DNA of 64,000 nucleotides, from assembly GCA_002372235.1 (NCBI GenBank), contig DFJI01000039.1:35500-99499 (forward strand), given 5' to 3'. Below are positions 35,943-44,628 of the stretch, one piece after another. Made by a program: the position numbers and the translations under genes. Numbering within the stretch: position 1 is the first letter of the stretch; each line of letters starts with the position of its first letter. The notes under the pieces are model-generated. The model saw nothing but the letters and a program-made list of their open reading frames with translations, was not told the DNA's origin and ran no database searches. The DNA is from Prevotella sp. UBA3675 (GTDB lineage: Bacteria; Bacteroidota; Bacteroidia; Bacteroidales; Bacteroidaceae).

Positions 35943-36350
35943 ATGAAGAAAAAGATTGTAACCGCCCTGAGCTGTATGGCTCTCATCGCTGCAACAGCAA
36001 CACTACTGAGCGCAGCTCCACAAAGCGATGAAGTGATGACCAAAGAAAACAGCATGTACGTGATCAATACAACCACGCTGGGCAAGAACGTGACTGGCTA
36101 CGTGAGCACAACGCCTCTGAAGATTTACGTCAAAAAGAACAAAGTGGTGAAGATTGAAGCCCTGAAAAATCAGGAAACGCCGAAATACTTCATAAAGGTA
36201 AAGAAAGGACTGCTCGACAAATGGAACGGACTGAAGGTGAACGATGCACAGAAGCTGCAAGTAGATGGCATTACAGGCGCCACCTTCTCTTCGGATGCCG
36301 TGAAAGAAAACGTGAAACTGGGACTCGACTATTACAAAAAGCACAAATAA
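35943..36350 (+). CDS. exported FMN-binding-domain protein
   Basis: A 135-aa protein with a signal peptide (~24 residues, MKKKIVTALSCMALIAATATLLSA). The C-terminal DGITGATFSSDAV matches the FMN_bind motif, in which Thr is the covalent FMN attachment site in NqrC/RnfG-like domains. It lies 70 bp after the DUF6850-like gene and is followed by a terminator. It may supply electrons for reduction of a metal or siderophore in the periplasm; this is inference from context. Confidence 0.75.
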   Translation: MKKKIVTALSCMALIAATATLLSAAPQSDEVMTKENSMYVINTTTLGKNVTGYVSTTPLKIYVKKNKVVKIEALKNQETPKYFIKVKKGLLDKWNGLKVNDAQKLQVDGITGATFSSDAVKENVKLGLDYYKKHK

Positions 36351-36428
36351 GGGGGGCAGTTTTCGTCAAGTTGAAGACACTTTGACACCGACAACGGGCG
36401 ACGACACTTGACTTATATAATGTAAAAT

Positions 36429-36456
36429 AAGGTGGAAAAGAAAAATTTTCCACTTT
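36429..36456 (+). terminator. intrinsic terminator before purH
   Basis: GTGGAAAA (36432-36439) pairs perfectly with TTTTCCAC (36446-36453) and is followed by TTTATTT. It closes the metal operon. Confidence 0.6.
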
Positions 36457-36483
36457 ATTTATATCGTATAATTACTTTTTTTG

Positions 36484-36491
36484 TACCTTTG
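36484..36491 (+). promoter_or_regulatory. -7 promoter box of the purH-mre operon
   Basis: TACCTTTG (TAnnTTTG), 51 bp before ATG 36543. Confidence 0.6.
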
Positions 36492-36542
36492 CATGCGAGT
36501 AATTGTACACTATCTTTTTATAACGTTATAAGATACATTTTT

Positions 36543-37139
36543 ATGCCAGAAGTTAAGAAAATTAAGACTGCACTGATTTCCGTTTTCCACAAGGACGGAC
36601 TGGACGAATTGTTGAAAAAGCTCAATGCAGAGGGCGTGAAGTTCCTCTCTACGGGCGGCACTCAGACATTCATTGAGTCGCTGGGCTATGAATGTCAGAA
36701 GGTAGAGGATCTGACAACCTATCCATCCATTCTCGGAGGCCGCGTAAAGACGCTCCACCCGAAAGTATTCGGAGGCATTCTGGGACGTCGCGACAACGAA
36801 GGCGACCGCGAACAGATGGCTAAATATGAAATTCCCGAAATCGACTTGGTGATTGTTGACTTGTATCCCTTCGAGCAGACCGTTGCCAGCGGTGCCTCTG
36901 AGGCCGACATCATTGAGAAAATAGACATCGGCGGCATTTCGCTCATCCGTGCAGGAGCCAAGAATTTCAAGGACGTAGTCATTGTGCCGTCGAAGGCCGA
37001 ATATCCTGTGTTGCTCGACATTCTGAACAAAAAAGGTGCTCAGACTGATATTGAAGACCGCAAGATGTTTGCCGAGCGTGCCTTTGGTGTAAGCTCTCAC
37101 TACGACACGGCTATTCACTCCTGGTTTCTTAATCACTAA
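36543..37139 (+). CDS. purH: IMP cyclohydrolase, stand-alone N-terminal half of PurH
   Basis: A 198-aa protein equal to the MGS-fold IMP cyclohydrolase domain of PurH (KTALISVFHKDGL, STGGT, GGRVKTLHPKVFGGIL, VDLYPFEQTV, DIGGISLIRAGAKNF, SSHYDTAI). It closes FAICAR to IMP. The ~300-residue AICAR transformylase domain normally fused behind it is absent: the frame ends cleanly 16 residues after the last cyclohydrolase motif and mreB starts 20 bp later. The start is ATG 36543; upstream sequence in frame runs through promoter and terminator. The formyltransferase must be encoded elsewhere or the step done by another enzyme. Confidence 0.88.
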   Translation: MPEVKKIKTALISVFHKDGLDELLKKLNAEGVKFLSTGGTQTFIESLGYECQKVEDLTTYPSILGGRVKTLHPKVFGGILGRRDNEGDREQMAKYEIPEIDLVIVDLYPFEQTVASGASEADIIEKIDIGGISLIRAGAKNFKDVVIVPSKAEYPVLLDILNKKGAQTDIEDRKMFAERAFGVSSHYDTAIHSWFLNH

Positions 37140-37159
37140 TTTAGGGAACTCACACAGAT

Positions 37160-38182
37160 ATGGGATTTTTTAGTTTCAGACAAGAGCTGGCCATGGACCT
37201 TGGCACAGCCAATACAATTATCATCAGCGACGACAAAATCGTAGTAGATGAGCCTTCGGTGGTGGCACTCGACCGCAGAACCGACAAGATGATTGCAGTA
37301 GGAACGCAGGCTAAGATGATGTATGAGAAGACCCACGAGAACATTCGCACCATTCGCCCCTTACGCGATGGCGTGATAGCCGACTTCTCAGCCTGCGAGC
37401 AAATGATGCGCGGCTTCATCAAGATGGTACATTCAGGCCGTCACCTCTTCTCTCCGTCGCTTCGCATGGTCATCGGTGTTCCGTCGGGCTCAACTGAAGT
37501 GGAGCTACGCGCTGTGAGAGATTCTGCCGAGCATGCAGACGGTCGCGATGTTTACCTTATATTCGAACCTATGGCAGCCGCTATTGGTATCGGTATCGAC
37601 GTGGAAGCCCCCGAAGGCAACATGATTGTTGACATCGGTGGCGGATCGACCGAGATTGCCGTCATTTCGCTGGGCGGCATTGTTTCGAACAACTCGATTC
37701 GTACTGCTGGCGACGATCTGACTGCTGACATACAGGAATACATGAGCCGTCAGCACAACGTGAAGGTTTCGGAACGTATGGCCGAACGCATCAAGATTCA
37801 CGTAGGTTCTGCACTCACCGACTTGGGCGACGAGGCTCCTGAAGACTATATCGTTCATGGTCCTAACCGTATCACCGCACTGCCGATGGAGGTGCCGGTG
37901 TGCTATCAGGAGATTGCACACTGTCTGGACAAGACCGTGGCCAAGATTGAGAACGCAGTACTCTCTGCATTGGAGAACACGCCCCCCGAGCTCTATGCCG
38001 ACATCGTGAAGAACGGCATCTACCTGAGTGGCGGCGGTGCACTGCTGCGTGGACTTGACAAACGCTTGGAGGACAAGATCAACATCCAGTTCCACGTACC
38101 CGAGGATCCTTTGCATTCGGTTGCAAAGGGTGCAGGCATTGCACTGAAGAATGTTGACCGCTTCTCGTTCTTGATGCGCTGA
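37160..38182 (+). CDS. mreB: rod-shape-determining protein MreB
   Basis: A 340-aa bacterial actin that organises lateral wall synthesis. The phosphate-1 motif MDLGTANT is at ~residue 12, the phosphate-2 motif VDIGGGSTEIAVIS near 158, and the adenosine motif LSGGGALLRGLDKRL near the C-terminus. Length is standard. It is the first shape gene in the order mreB-mreC-mreD-mrdA-rodA, with the mreC start overlapping its stop by one base. Confidence 0.96.
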   Translation: MGFFSFRQELAMDLGTANTIIISDDKIVVDEPSVVALDRRTDKMIAVGTQAKMMYEKTHENIRTIRPLRDGVIADFSACEQMMRGFIKMVHSGRHLFSPSLRMVIGVPSGSTEVELRAVRDSAEHADGRDVYLIFEPMAAAIGIGIDVEAPEGNMIVDIGGGSTEIAVISLGGIVSNNSIRTAGDDLTADIQEYMSRQHNVKVSERMAERIKIHVGSALTDLGDEAPEDYIVHGPNRITALPMEVPVCYQEIAHCLDKTVAKIENAVLSALENTPPELYADIVKNGIYLSGGGALLRGLDKRLEDKINIQFHVPEDPLHSVAKGAGIALKNVDRFSFLMR

Positions 38183-39054
38183 TGCAAAATTTCTGGACTT
38201 TCATTACACAACACTTTCACTGGCTGCTTTTCATCATTTTGGAAGCAGTCAGTGTTGTCATGCTCTTTAGTTATAACAACTATCAGGCCAGTGTCTGGAT
38301 ATCATCAGCCAACTCGGTGACAGGAAAAATATATGAATGGCAGGCTGGCGTGGAACACTTCTTCTCGCTCACCCAACTAAATGAAGAGCTGACCCGGCAG
38401 AACATTGAGCTGGAAGAACAGTTGGAGAAGATGACACAACAGCTCCTTGACATGAAAGCAGACACATCGGCTTATGCAAAGGAGCTGAAACGTGACACGC
38501 TGGAAAATGTTCGCCTGATCAATGCCAAAGTGGTATCAAACTCAATTGGCAATGCCGACAATCTCATTACCATCGACAAAGGAAGTGCCGATGGTGTGCA
38601 GACCGATATGGGAGTCATCTGCGGCACTGGCATCGTGGGCGTTGTGTATTTGGTGAGTCCGCACTACTCTATCGTTATCTCTGCACTGAACGAACGCTCA
38701 CGCATCAGTTGTGCCATTCGTGGCAGCAGCTATTTTGGCTATTTGTCATGGAAGGGCGGCGATGTCACACGGGCCTATCTGGAAGGAGTTCCCCGTCATG
38801 CACGTTTCAAGAAAGGCAACTGGATTGAGACGAGTGGCTACTCTTCAATATTTCCTCATGGAGTGTCTGTAGGAAAGATTGAGAAAATATACAACTCGAA
38901 TGACGGTCTTTCCTATCGACTGCTGATAAAGCTCTCTACCGACTTTGCTAAACTGCGTGACGTCTGCGTAATTGACGACAAGGAGATCGTTGACCGTATG
39001 CGACTGAAAGAAGCTGCGAATGACTCTCTCATGCTAATGCCAAAAAAAGAATAA
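38182..39054 (+). CDS. mreC: rod-shape-determining protein MreC
   Basis: A 290-aa inner-membrane/periplasmic scaffold. One membrane helix near residues 10-30 is followed by a coiled coil (~65-105, TQLNEELTRQNIELEEQLEKM) and the MreC beta core (SADGVQTDMGVI, GIVGVVYLVSP). Starts on the last base of the mreB stop, so translation is coupled. The C-terminus ends LMLMPKKE, close to the family's length. Confidence 0.94.
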   Translation: MQNFWTFITQHFHWLLFIILEAVSVVMLFSYNNYQASVWISSANSVTGKIYEWQAGVEHFFSLTQLNEELTRQNIELEEQLEKMTQQLLDMKADTSAYAKELKRDTLENVRLINAKVVSNSIGNADNLITIDKGSADGVQTDMGVICGTGIVGVVYLVSPHYSIVISALNERSRISCAIRGSSYFGYLSWKGGDVTRAYLEGVPRHARFKKGNWIETSGYSSIFPHGVSVGKIEKIYNSNDGLSYRLLIKLSTDFAKLRDVCVIDDKEIVDRMRLKEAANDSLMLMPKKE

Positions 39055-39059
39055 GTGCT

Positions 39060-39557
39060 ATGACTATAGACTCGCTGAAACGTCTTTTGGTATTTGTCCT
39101 GTTCTGTTTGGCACAGGCACTGGTGTGTAACCGCATCCAGCTGTTTCACTGCGCCATACCGCTCCCTTATATCCATTTCGTGATCATGTTTCCACGCAAC
39201 CTCCCCAAATGGAGCATTCTGCTATGGAGCTTTGCCCTGGGAGTAACGATTGACATGTTCTCCAACACACCTGGTGTGGCCAGCAGTTCGCTTACGTTAG
39301 CAGGAGCCTTGCAACCATATCTGCTGGAGTTCTTCATTCCGCGCGATGCTGAAGAAAACATCAACGTGTCGGCCAAGACATTGGGATGGGGCAAGTTCTC
39401 AACCTTCACTTTGCTCATAGTGTTTATTTTCTGTTTCACTTTCTTTACAGTCGAAGCATTCAATTTCTACAACTGGCAGCAATGGCTGCAATATATTTTC
39501 AGCAGCATGCTTCTCACCTTCATCCTCATTCTGAGCCTGGAGACGATTCGACAATAG
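39060..39557 (+). CDS. mreD: rod-shape-determining protein MreD
   Basis: A 165-aa integral membrane protein with about five hydrophobic segments and no large soluble domain, as usual for MreD. A segment FALGVTIDMFSNTPGVASSSLTLAGAL matches the conserved MreD/RodA-partner region. It lies 5 bp after mreC. The sequence is poorly conserved, so the operon position carries much of the assignment. Confidence 0.9.
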   Translation: MTIDSLKRLLVFVLFCLAQALVCNRIQLFHCAIPLPYIHFVIMFPRNLPKWSILLWSFALGVTIDMFSNTPGVASSSLTLAGALQPYLLEFFIPRDAEENINVSAKTLGWGKFSTFTLLIVFIFCFTFFTVEAFNFYNWQQWLQYIFSSMLLTFILILSLETIRQ

Positions 39558-39597
39558 GAAATTAAATTAGACGATTTGAGAGCAACCACATTTGCAA

Positions 39598-41445
39598 ATG
39601 AAAGATAACGAGCTGGATACAAGAAAATATGTGATTGGCGGTGTAGCTGTAGTCATCGTCATCATCTATATTCTGCGCCTGTTCTTTCTGCAGCTCATGA
39701 GTGATGACTACAAGAAGAATGCCGACTCTAATGCATTCCTAAAGAAAGTCGATTTCCCATCGCGCGGCAATATACGCGACCGCAATGGTCAGTTGCTTGT
39801 TTTCAATCAGCCTGCATACGACATAATGGTGGTCATCAACGAGGCCAAGGACCATCTGGATACGCTCGAGCTATGCCAGACGCTGGGCATCACTCGCGAA
39901 GAATTTGACCTGCGCATGTCGAACATAAAAGACCGCTCGAAGAATCCCGGCTATTCGCGTTTCACTGAACAGATGTTCATGAACCAACTATCCGACAAAG
40001 ACTTCAGCGTGTTCCAAGAGAAGATGTATCGCTTTCCCGGCTTCTACATTCAGCGGCGCAGCATCCGACAATATCAATTCCCCTATGCTGCTCATGTGTT
40101 AGGCGATGTGGCTGAAGTGTCGCCCTCTGACATTGAGGAAGATGACTATTATCAGCCAGGCGACTATATCGGGAAACAAGGTGTGGAACGCTCCTATGAG
40201 AAACAACTGCGTGGCGTAAAGGGTGTTCAGATTCTACTTCGCGATGCTCATGGCCGAATCAAGGGCAGTTATCAGAATGGTGCGCTCGACCGGAAGCCTA
40301 TACCGGGCAAAGACCTCACGCTGGGCATCGACTTCCGCTTACAAGCACTGGGCGAACGGCTGATGGAAGGCAAGATTGGCAGCATCGTAGCGATTGAGCC
40401 TAAGACAGGTGAGGTGCTTTGCATGGTCTCCTCTCCCTCCTACGATCCTCGCATCATGGTAGGCCGAAAACGTTCGAAGAGCCATCGTGAACTAAGTCGA
40501 GACACATGGAAGCCATTGCTCAATCGCAGCATCATGGGACGCTACCCTCCTGGTTCTACTTTCAAGACCTCGCAAGGATTAACCTTCCTCTCTGAAGGCA
40601 TTATCACGCCCGAGACCACTTATCCCTGCTATCATGGATTTGTCTATAAAGGATTGCGTGTAGGTTGCCACGGCCATGCATCACCTCTCCCATTGGTTCC
40701 TGCACTCAGCACATCATGCAACGGATTCTTCTGCTGGGGACTTTATTACATGATTGGTAACCGCAAATACGGCAGTGTGCAGAATGCCATGAATACATGG
40801 CGCGACTATATGGTATCAATGGGATTCGGCTACCAGCTCGGCATCGACCTGCCCGGCGAGAAACGCGGCCTCATCCCGAACGCACAGTTCTATGACAAAG
40901 CCTATAAGGGTTCGTGGAACGGACTTACCATCATCTCGATCAGCATCGGACAAGGCGAGGTAAACCTCACTCCCTTGCAGATTGCAAATCTTGGAGCCAC
41001 CATTGCCAACCGTGGCTACTACATCACTCCACACGTAGTGAAGAAGGTTCAAGGCGAGCCACTCGACACGGCCTTCACTACCCGACACTATACGAAAGCA
41101 ACACGCGAGAGCTATGACTACGTGGTTAAAGGCATGCGTGCATCAGCCTTGGGCGGCACATGCCATGAACTTGCCCGCTATGACTTCGAGGCTTGCGGAA
41201 AGACAGGTACAGCACAGAACCGAGGACAAGACCACTCCGTTTTCATGGGCTTTGCCCCGATGGACAATCCTAAGATTGCCATTGCCGTCTATGTTGAGAA
41301 TGGCGGATGGGGTGCCACCTACGGCGTACCTATCGGTGGTCTGCTCATGGAGCAATACCTGCACGGTCAGCTCTCAGAGGCTTCTCAACTGAAAGCGAAA
41401 ACCATTCAGGAAAAGCGTATCAACTACGGCAGCGATGTCCGATAA
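39598..41445 (+). CDS. mrdA: penicillin-binding protein 2 (elongasome transpeptidase)
   Basis: A 615-aa class B PBP that cross-links peptidoglycan during elongation. One N-terminal membrane helix (~12-32), a PBP dimer/pedestal domain (SRGNIRDRNGQLLVFN), then the transpeptidase with S-x-x-K in PPGSTFKT, SCN in STSCNGFF, and KTG in CGKTGTAQN. The frame is open from a TTG at 39592; ATG 39598 is chosen. rodA begins 23 bp after its stop. Confidence 0.95.
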   Translation: MKDNELDTRKYVIGGVAVVIVIIYILRLFFLQLMSDDYKKNADSNAFLKKVDFPSRGNIRDRNGQLLVFNQPAYDIMVVINEAKDHLDTLELCQTLGITREEFDLRMSNIKDRSKNPGYSRFTEQMFMNQLSDKDFSVFQEKMYRFPGFYIQRRSIRQYQFPYAAHVLGDVAEVSPSDIEEDDYYQPGDYIGKQGVERSYEKQLRGVKGVQILLRDAHGRIKGSYQNGALDRKPIPGKDLTLGIDFRLQALGERLMEGKIGSIVAIEPKTGEVLCMVSSPSYDPRIMVGRKRSKSHRELSRDTWKPLLNRSIMGRYPPGSTFKTSQGLTFLSEGIITPETTYPCYHGFVYKGLRVGCHGHASPLPLVPALSTSCNGFFCWGLYYMIGNRKYGSVQNAMNTWRDYMVSMGFGYQLGIDLPGEKRGLIPNAQFYDKAYKGSWNGLTIISISIGQGEVNLTPLQIANLGATIANRGYYITPHVVKKVQGEPLDTAFTTRHYTKATRESYDYVVKGMRASALGGTCHELARYDFEACGKTGTAQNRGQDHSVFMGFAPMDNPKIAIAVYVENGGWGATYGVPIGGLLMEQYLHGQLSEASQLKAKTIQEKRINYGSDVR

Positions 41446-41468
41446 CATGCACAAAAAACAAAAGACTC

Positions 41469-42944
41469 ATGCAAGACTACAGAAGAAACGACAGAGACAA
41501 AGGAGTGCTGCGCTCACTCGACTGGTGGACGATTGCCATCTACGTTGCTCTGCTCACGTTCGGATGGATTAGCGTGTGCGGTGCCAGTTACACCTATGGT
41601 GATACCGATTTGCTCTCGCTCTCCACACGTTCGGGCATGCAGATCGTATGGATCGGCACCTCGTTCCTACTGGGACTCACGCTTCTGCTCATCGACAATC
41701 GCTTCTATGAAACTTTTGCCTACGCGCTGTTTGCCATACTACTCGCTCTACTTTTTGTCACCATTTTCAACACCCATACCATCAAAGGTTCCCGATCGTG
41801 GCTCGTCTTGGGACCTATCCGCCTGCAACCTGCTGAGTTCGCGAAATTTGCCACCGCACTGGCTTTGGCAAAGTTCATGAGTAAGTTCGACTACGACATT
41901 CACAAATGGAGAGACTTTGCCGTCACACTGGCCATCATCTTCACGCCTATGCTCTTCATCGTCATGCAGCGCGAAACTGGTTCAGCTCTCGTCTATTTCA
42001 GTTTCTTCCTGATGCTCTATCGTGAAGGTATGACTGGTAGCGTACTTTTCACGGGTGTTGCCATGATCATCTATTTTGTTATCGGCATCCGCTATTCCGA
42101 AGTCATGTTGTTCAACACCCCAACGTCAGTGGGCAAGTTTGTCGTTCTGCTACTCATTCAGATATTCACAGCCGCTATGGTGTGGATTTTCTGTAAGGAA
42201 CGAAAGCAGGCGCTCCAAATATCGGGTATTTGTATCGGTGTGACTATAGTTTGTGCAGCTTTTTCTATCTACGTCATTCCCTTTGACATGTTTTGGATAC
42301 AGATGGGACTCTGCATCTTGTTAATCATTTTCCTCATCGTGCAGGCGTTGGCCTCACGCATCAAGAACTACCTTTGGATAGCAGCATTTACTTTCGGTTC
42401 GGTGATCTTCTTCAACATGGCTGACTATGCGCTCAACAATATTCTTGAAGCACATCAGCGCACACGTATCAACGTACTGTTAGGATTGGAAGAAGACCTG
42501 AAGGGTGCCGGTTATAACGTCCATCAGAGCGAGATAGCCATAGGGTCAGGCGGACTGGAGGGTAAAGGATTCCTGAACGGCACGCAGACCAAACTGAAAT
42601 ACGTACCCGAGCAAGACACCGATTTCATATTCTGCACCGTAGGCGAAGAGGAGGGCTTTGTTGGAGCAGCCAGTGTATTACTGCTCTTCCTTGCACTCAT
42701 CCTGCGCCTCATCTATCTGGCCGAACGACAAATCAGCACCTTCGGTCGAGTCTATGGCTATTGTGTATTGTCGGTGTTTCTCTTCCACGTGTTCATCAAC
42801 GTGGGCATGGTCTTAGGCTTAACTCCCGTCATTGGCATTCCACTGCCCTTCTTTAGCTATGGAGGTTCCTCGCTTTGGGGATTCACTTTCCTGCTTTTCA
42901 TTTTCCTCCGTATTGACGCAGAGAGTAATCGCACGAAGAGCTAA
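41469..42944 (+). CDS. rodA: SEDS glycosyltransferase RodA
   Basis: A 491-aa polytopic peptidoglycan polymerase (about ten membrane segments) that pairs with MrdA. Characteristic features: GSRSWLVLGPIRLQPAEFAKFA near residue 110, a periplasmic loop with EDLKGAGYNVHQSEIAIGSGGLEGKG, and PVIGIPLPFFSYGGSS near the C-terminus. The true start is ATG 41469; the upstream frame overlaps mrdA in another phase and is not coding. It ends the shape operon. Confidence 0.94.
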   Translation: MQDYRRNDRDKGVLRSLDWWTIAIYVALLTFGWISVCGASYTYGDTDLLSLSTRSGMQIVWIGTSFLLGLTLLLIDNRFYETFAYALFAILLALLFVTIFNTHTIKGSRSWLVLGPIRLQPAEFAKFATALALAKFMSKFDYDIHKWRDFAVTLAIIFTPMLFIVMQRETGSALVYFSFFLMLYREGMTGSVLFTGVAMIIYFVIGIRYSEVMLFNTPTSVGKFVVLLLIQIFTAAMVWIFCKERKQALQISGICIGVTIVCAAFSIYVIPFDMFWIQMGLCILLIIFLIVQALASRIKNYLWIAAFTFGSVIFFNMADYALNNILEAHQRTRINVLLGLEEDLKGAGYNVHQSEIAIGSGGLEGKGFLNGTQTKLKYVPEQDTDFIFCTVGEEEGFVGAASVLLLFLALILRLIYLAERQISTFGRVYGYCVLSVFLFHVFINVGMVLGLTPVIGIPLPFFSYGGSSLWGFTFLLFIFLRIDAESNRTKS

Positions 42945-42972
42945 CCCTCGTCACTTCTCTGCTCTGCATCAC

Positions 42973-43452
42973 TTATTTCTGCCTGATTGTCACCCCAATA
43001 TCAGAAATGCCGCGCAGGCTTTCACGTTTCATATAATGGGAAATCAAAATCTTCAGAGAATCCTCTCCACTGAGCTGAACATCGGGTAATTGACAATTAT
43101 TCTGATAAAGCATGATGCCATTACCCAGCCTATTGCCCACACTATCAGTTAGCAATATTGTCACCGTATCGCTGCGGGAAAAGCCCGAAGGAAAGGCTTG
43201 CTGTTTCACAATCATCGTCAGTGAGGTAAAAGGATAGGCAGTTGTGGTGCGGAGACCCACTTCTTCACTATACATCCCCTCTTTACCCATTTTGGGTATC
43301 AGGAATTCCAGCGTGTCGCCACGGTCCCACCCTTCCCTGATGTCCGTATGATCATAATGGCTGTAAATGGCCTTACGGTTGCAACTGCCCATGACCAGTG
43401 CAACCGTAAGACATATTGCGCCAAAAAAGAAGCTATTGCTTAGGTTCCTCAT
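42973..43452 (-). CDS. gldH: gliding-motility-type lipoprotein GldH
   Basis: A 159-aa lipoprotein. The signal MRNLSNSFFFGAICLTVALVMGSC ends in a lipobox. The mature part (YSHYDHTDIREGWDRGDTLEFLIP..., RLGNGIMLYQNNCQL, RGISDIGVTIRQK) resembles GldH, a lipoprotein family of Bacteroidota also kept in non-gliding species. The start overlaps the ricT end by 20 bp in another frame. It is the last gene of metF-holB-ricT-gldH and convergent with rodA. Confidence 0.82.
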   Translation of the reverse strand: MRNLSNSFFFGAICLTVALVMGSCNRKAIYSHYDHTDIREGWDRGDTLEFLIPKMGKEGMYSEEVGLRTTTAYPFTSLTMIVKQQAFPSGFSRSDTVTILLTDSVGNRLGNGIMLYQNNCQLPDVQLSGEDSLKILISHYMKRESLRGISDIGVTIRQK

Positions 43453-44623
43453 TTCTGGGCTTTTTCTTATTCTTTCTTTCTCTTGTTTCGCCGCCACCCT
43501 CCTGATGTTGTGCTCCAGGTTGCTGTGGCTTTTTCTTCTTTTTCTTCTTACTCTTATCAAAGCGGGTGATGCTGTCGCCTGCCAGCAGATCAACGGGACC
43601 TTCGGGCTCCCTCTGCTTATTATCGGGCTGCAACGACTCTGGCTTCTCCCCTCGCTTGTTCATCTCGATTATCTCCTTGGCGCGTTCAGCCGTGATTGTT
43701 TCAAGATTGGCAGCCATCCGCTTGTCAGTGCTGTAAGTCACGAGTCCCGCCAAGATATCGGTCTTGAACATATAATAATCAGAATCCAGTGTCTGCAACA
43801 TCACATCGCGTCCTGGCAGCCGACGACCAGCCTCAATATAGTCATCCACCTCATAGTTCAGACAGCACTTCAGCTTAGCGCACATACCTGCCAACTTCTG
43901 AGGATTGAGCGAAATATCCTGAAATCGAGCGGCACTCGTTGATACCGAGACGAAGTTCTTCATCCATGTGGCGCAGCACAACTCGCGCCCACAAGGCCCT
44001 GTTCCGCCTATACGGCCAGCCTCTTGTCGGGCACCGATTTGTTTCATCTCAATGCGCACATGGAACGCAGCAGCCAAATCCTTGATGAGCTGACGGAAAT
44101 CCACACGTTCGTCAGCGATATAGTAAAAGATGGCTTTCTGACCGTCGCCTTGATACTCCACATCGCCTATTTTCATCTGCAGCCCCAAGCCCTTAGCAAT
44201 TTCACGACTCTCAATCATCGTCTCATGCTCACGTGCCTTTGCCTCATGATACTTTTCCATATCAATCTGACGTGCAAGGCGATACACACGTTTAATATCG
44301 TCAGCCGACTTCAGATTAGCTTTTTTCAGTTGCATCTTTACCAGTCGTCCTGTCAGTGTCACCACTCCAATGTCGTGACCGGGACTGGCCTCCACGGCCA
44401 CAATGTCACCTTTCTTCAGCGGCAGTTTGTTCACGTTATGATAGTAGCCCTTACGTGTATGTTTGAACTGCACCTCCACCAGATCAGTCGAATCGGCATT
44501 GCCCGGCACATCGGCCAGCCAGTCGTATGTATTCAGCTGTCGGTCCTGTCGCCCTATGGCAGCACGGCACAATCCTCGGCTGCACCCAGTCCGTATTTCA
44601 TATTCCTTTTGTTTCTGTTCCAT
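43433..44623 (-). CDS. ricT: PSP1-domain protein RicT (YaaT-like)
   Basis: A 396-aa cytoplasmic protein. The PSP1 domain (~residues 40-290) contains the Cys set of RicT: GPCGRELCCATW and MCAKLKCCLNYE, likely Fe-S ligands together with a Cys near the N-terminus (CSRGLC). RicT acts with other Ric proteins in mRNA processing in Bacillus; the role here is unknown. The last ~90 residues are a disordered Lys/Pro/Glu tail (DKSKKKKKKKPQQPG), as in other Bacteroidota. It begins 5 bp after holB. Confidence 0.88.
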   Translation of the reverse strand: MEQKQKEYEIRTGCSRGLCRAAIGRQDRQLNTYDWLADVPGNADSTDLVEVQFKHTRKGYYHNVNKLPLKKGDIVAVEASPGHDIGVVTLTGRLVKMQLKKANLKSADDIKRVYRLARQIDMEKYHEAKAREHETMIESREIAKGLGLQMKIGDVEYQGDGQKAIFYYIADERVDFRQLIKDLAAAFHVRIEMKQIGARQEAGRIGGTGPCGRELCCATWMKNFVSVSTSAARFQDISLNPQKLAGMCAKLKCCLNYEVDDYIEAGRRLPGRDVMLQTLDSDYYMFKTDILAGLVTYSTDKRMAANLETITAERAKEIIEMNKRGEKPESLQPDNKQREPEGPVDLLAGDSITRFDKSKKKKKKKPQQPGAQHQEGGGETRERKNKKKPRNEEPKQ

Positions 44624-44628
44624 ATTTT

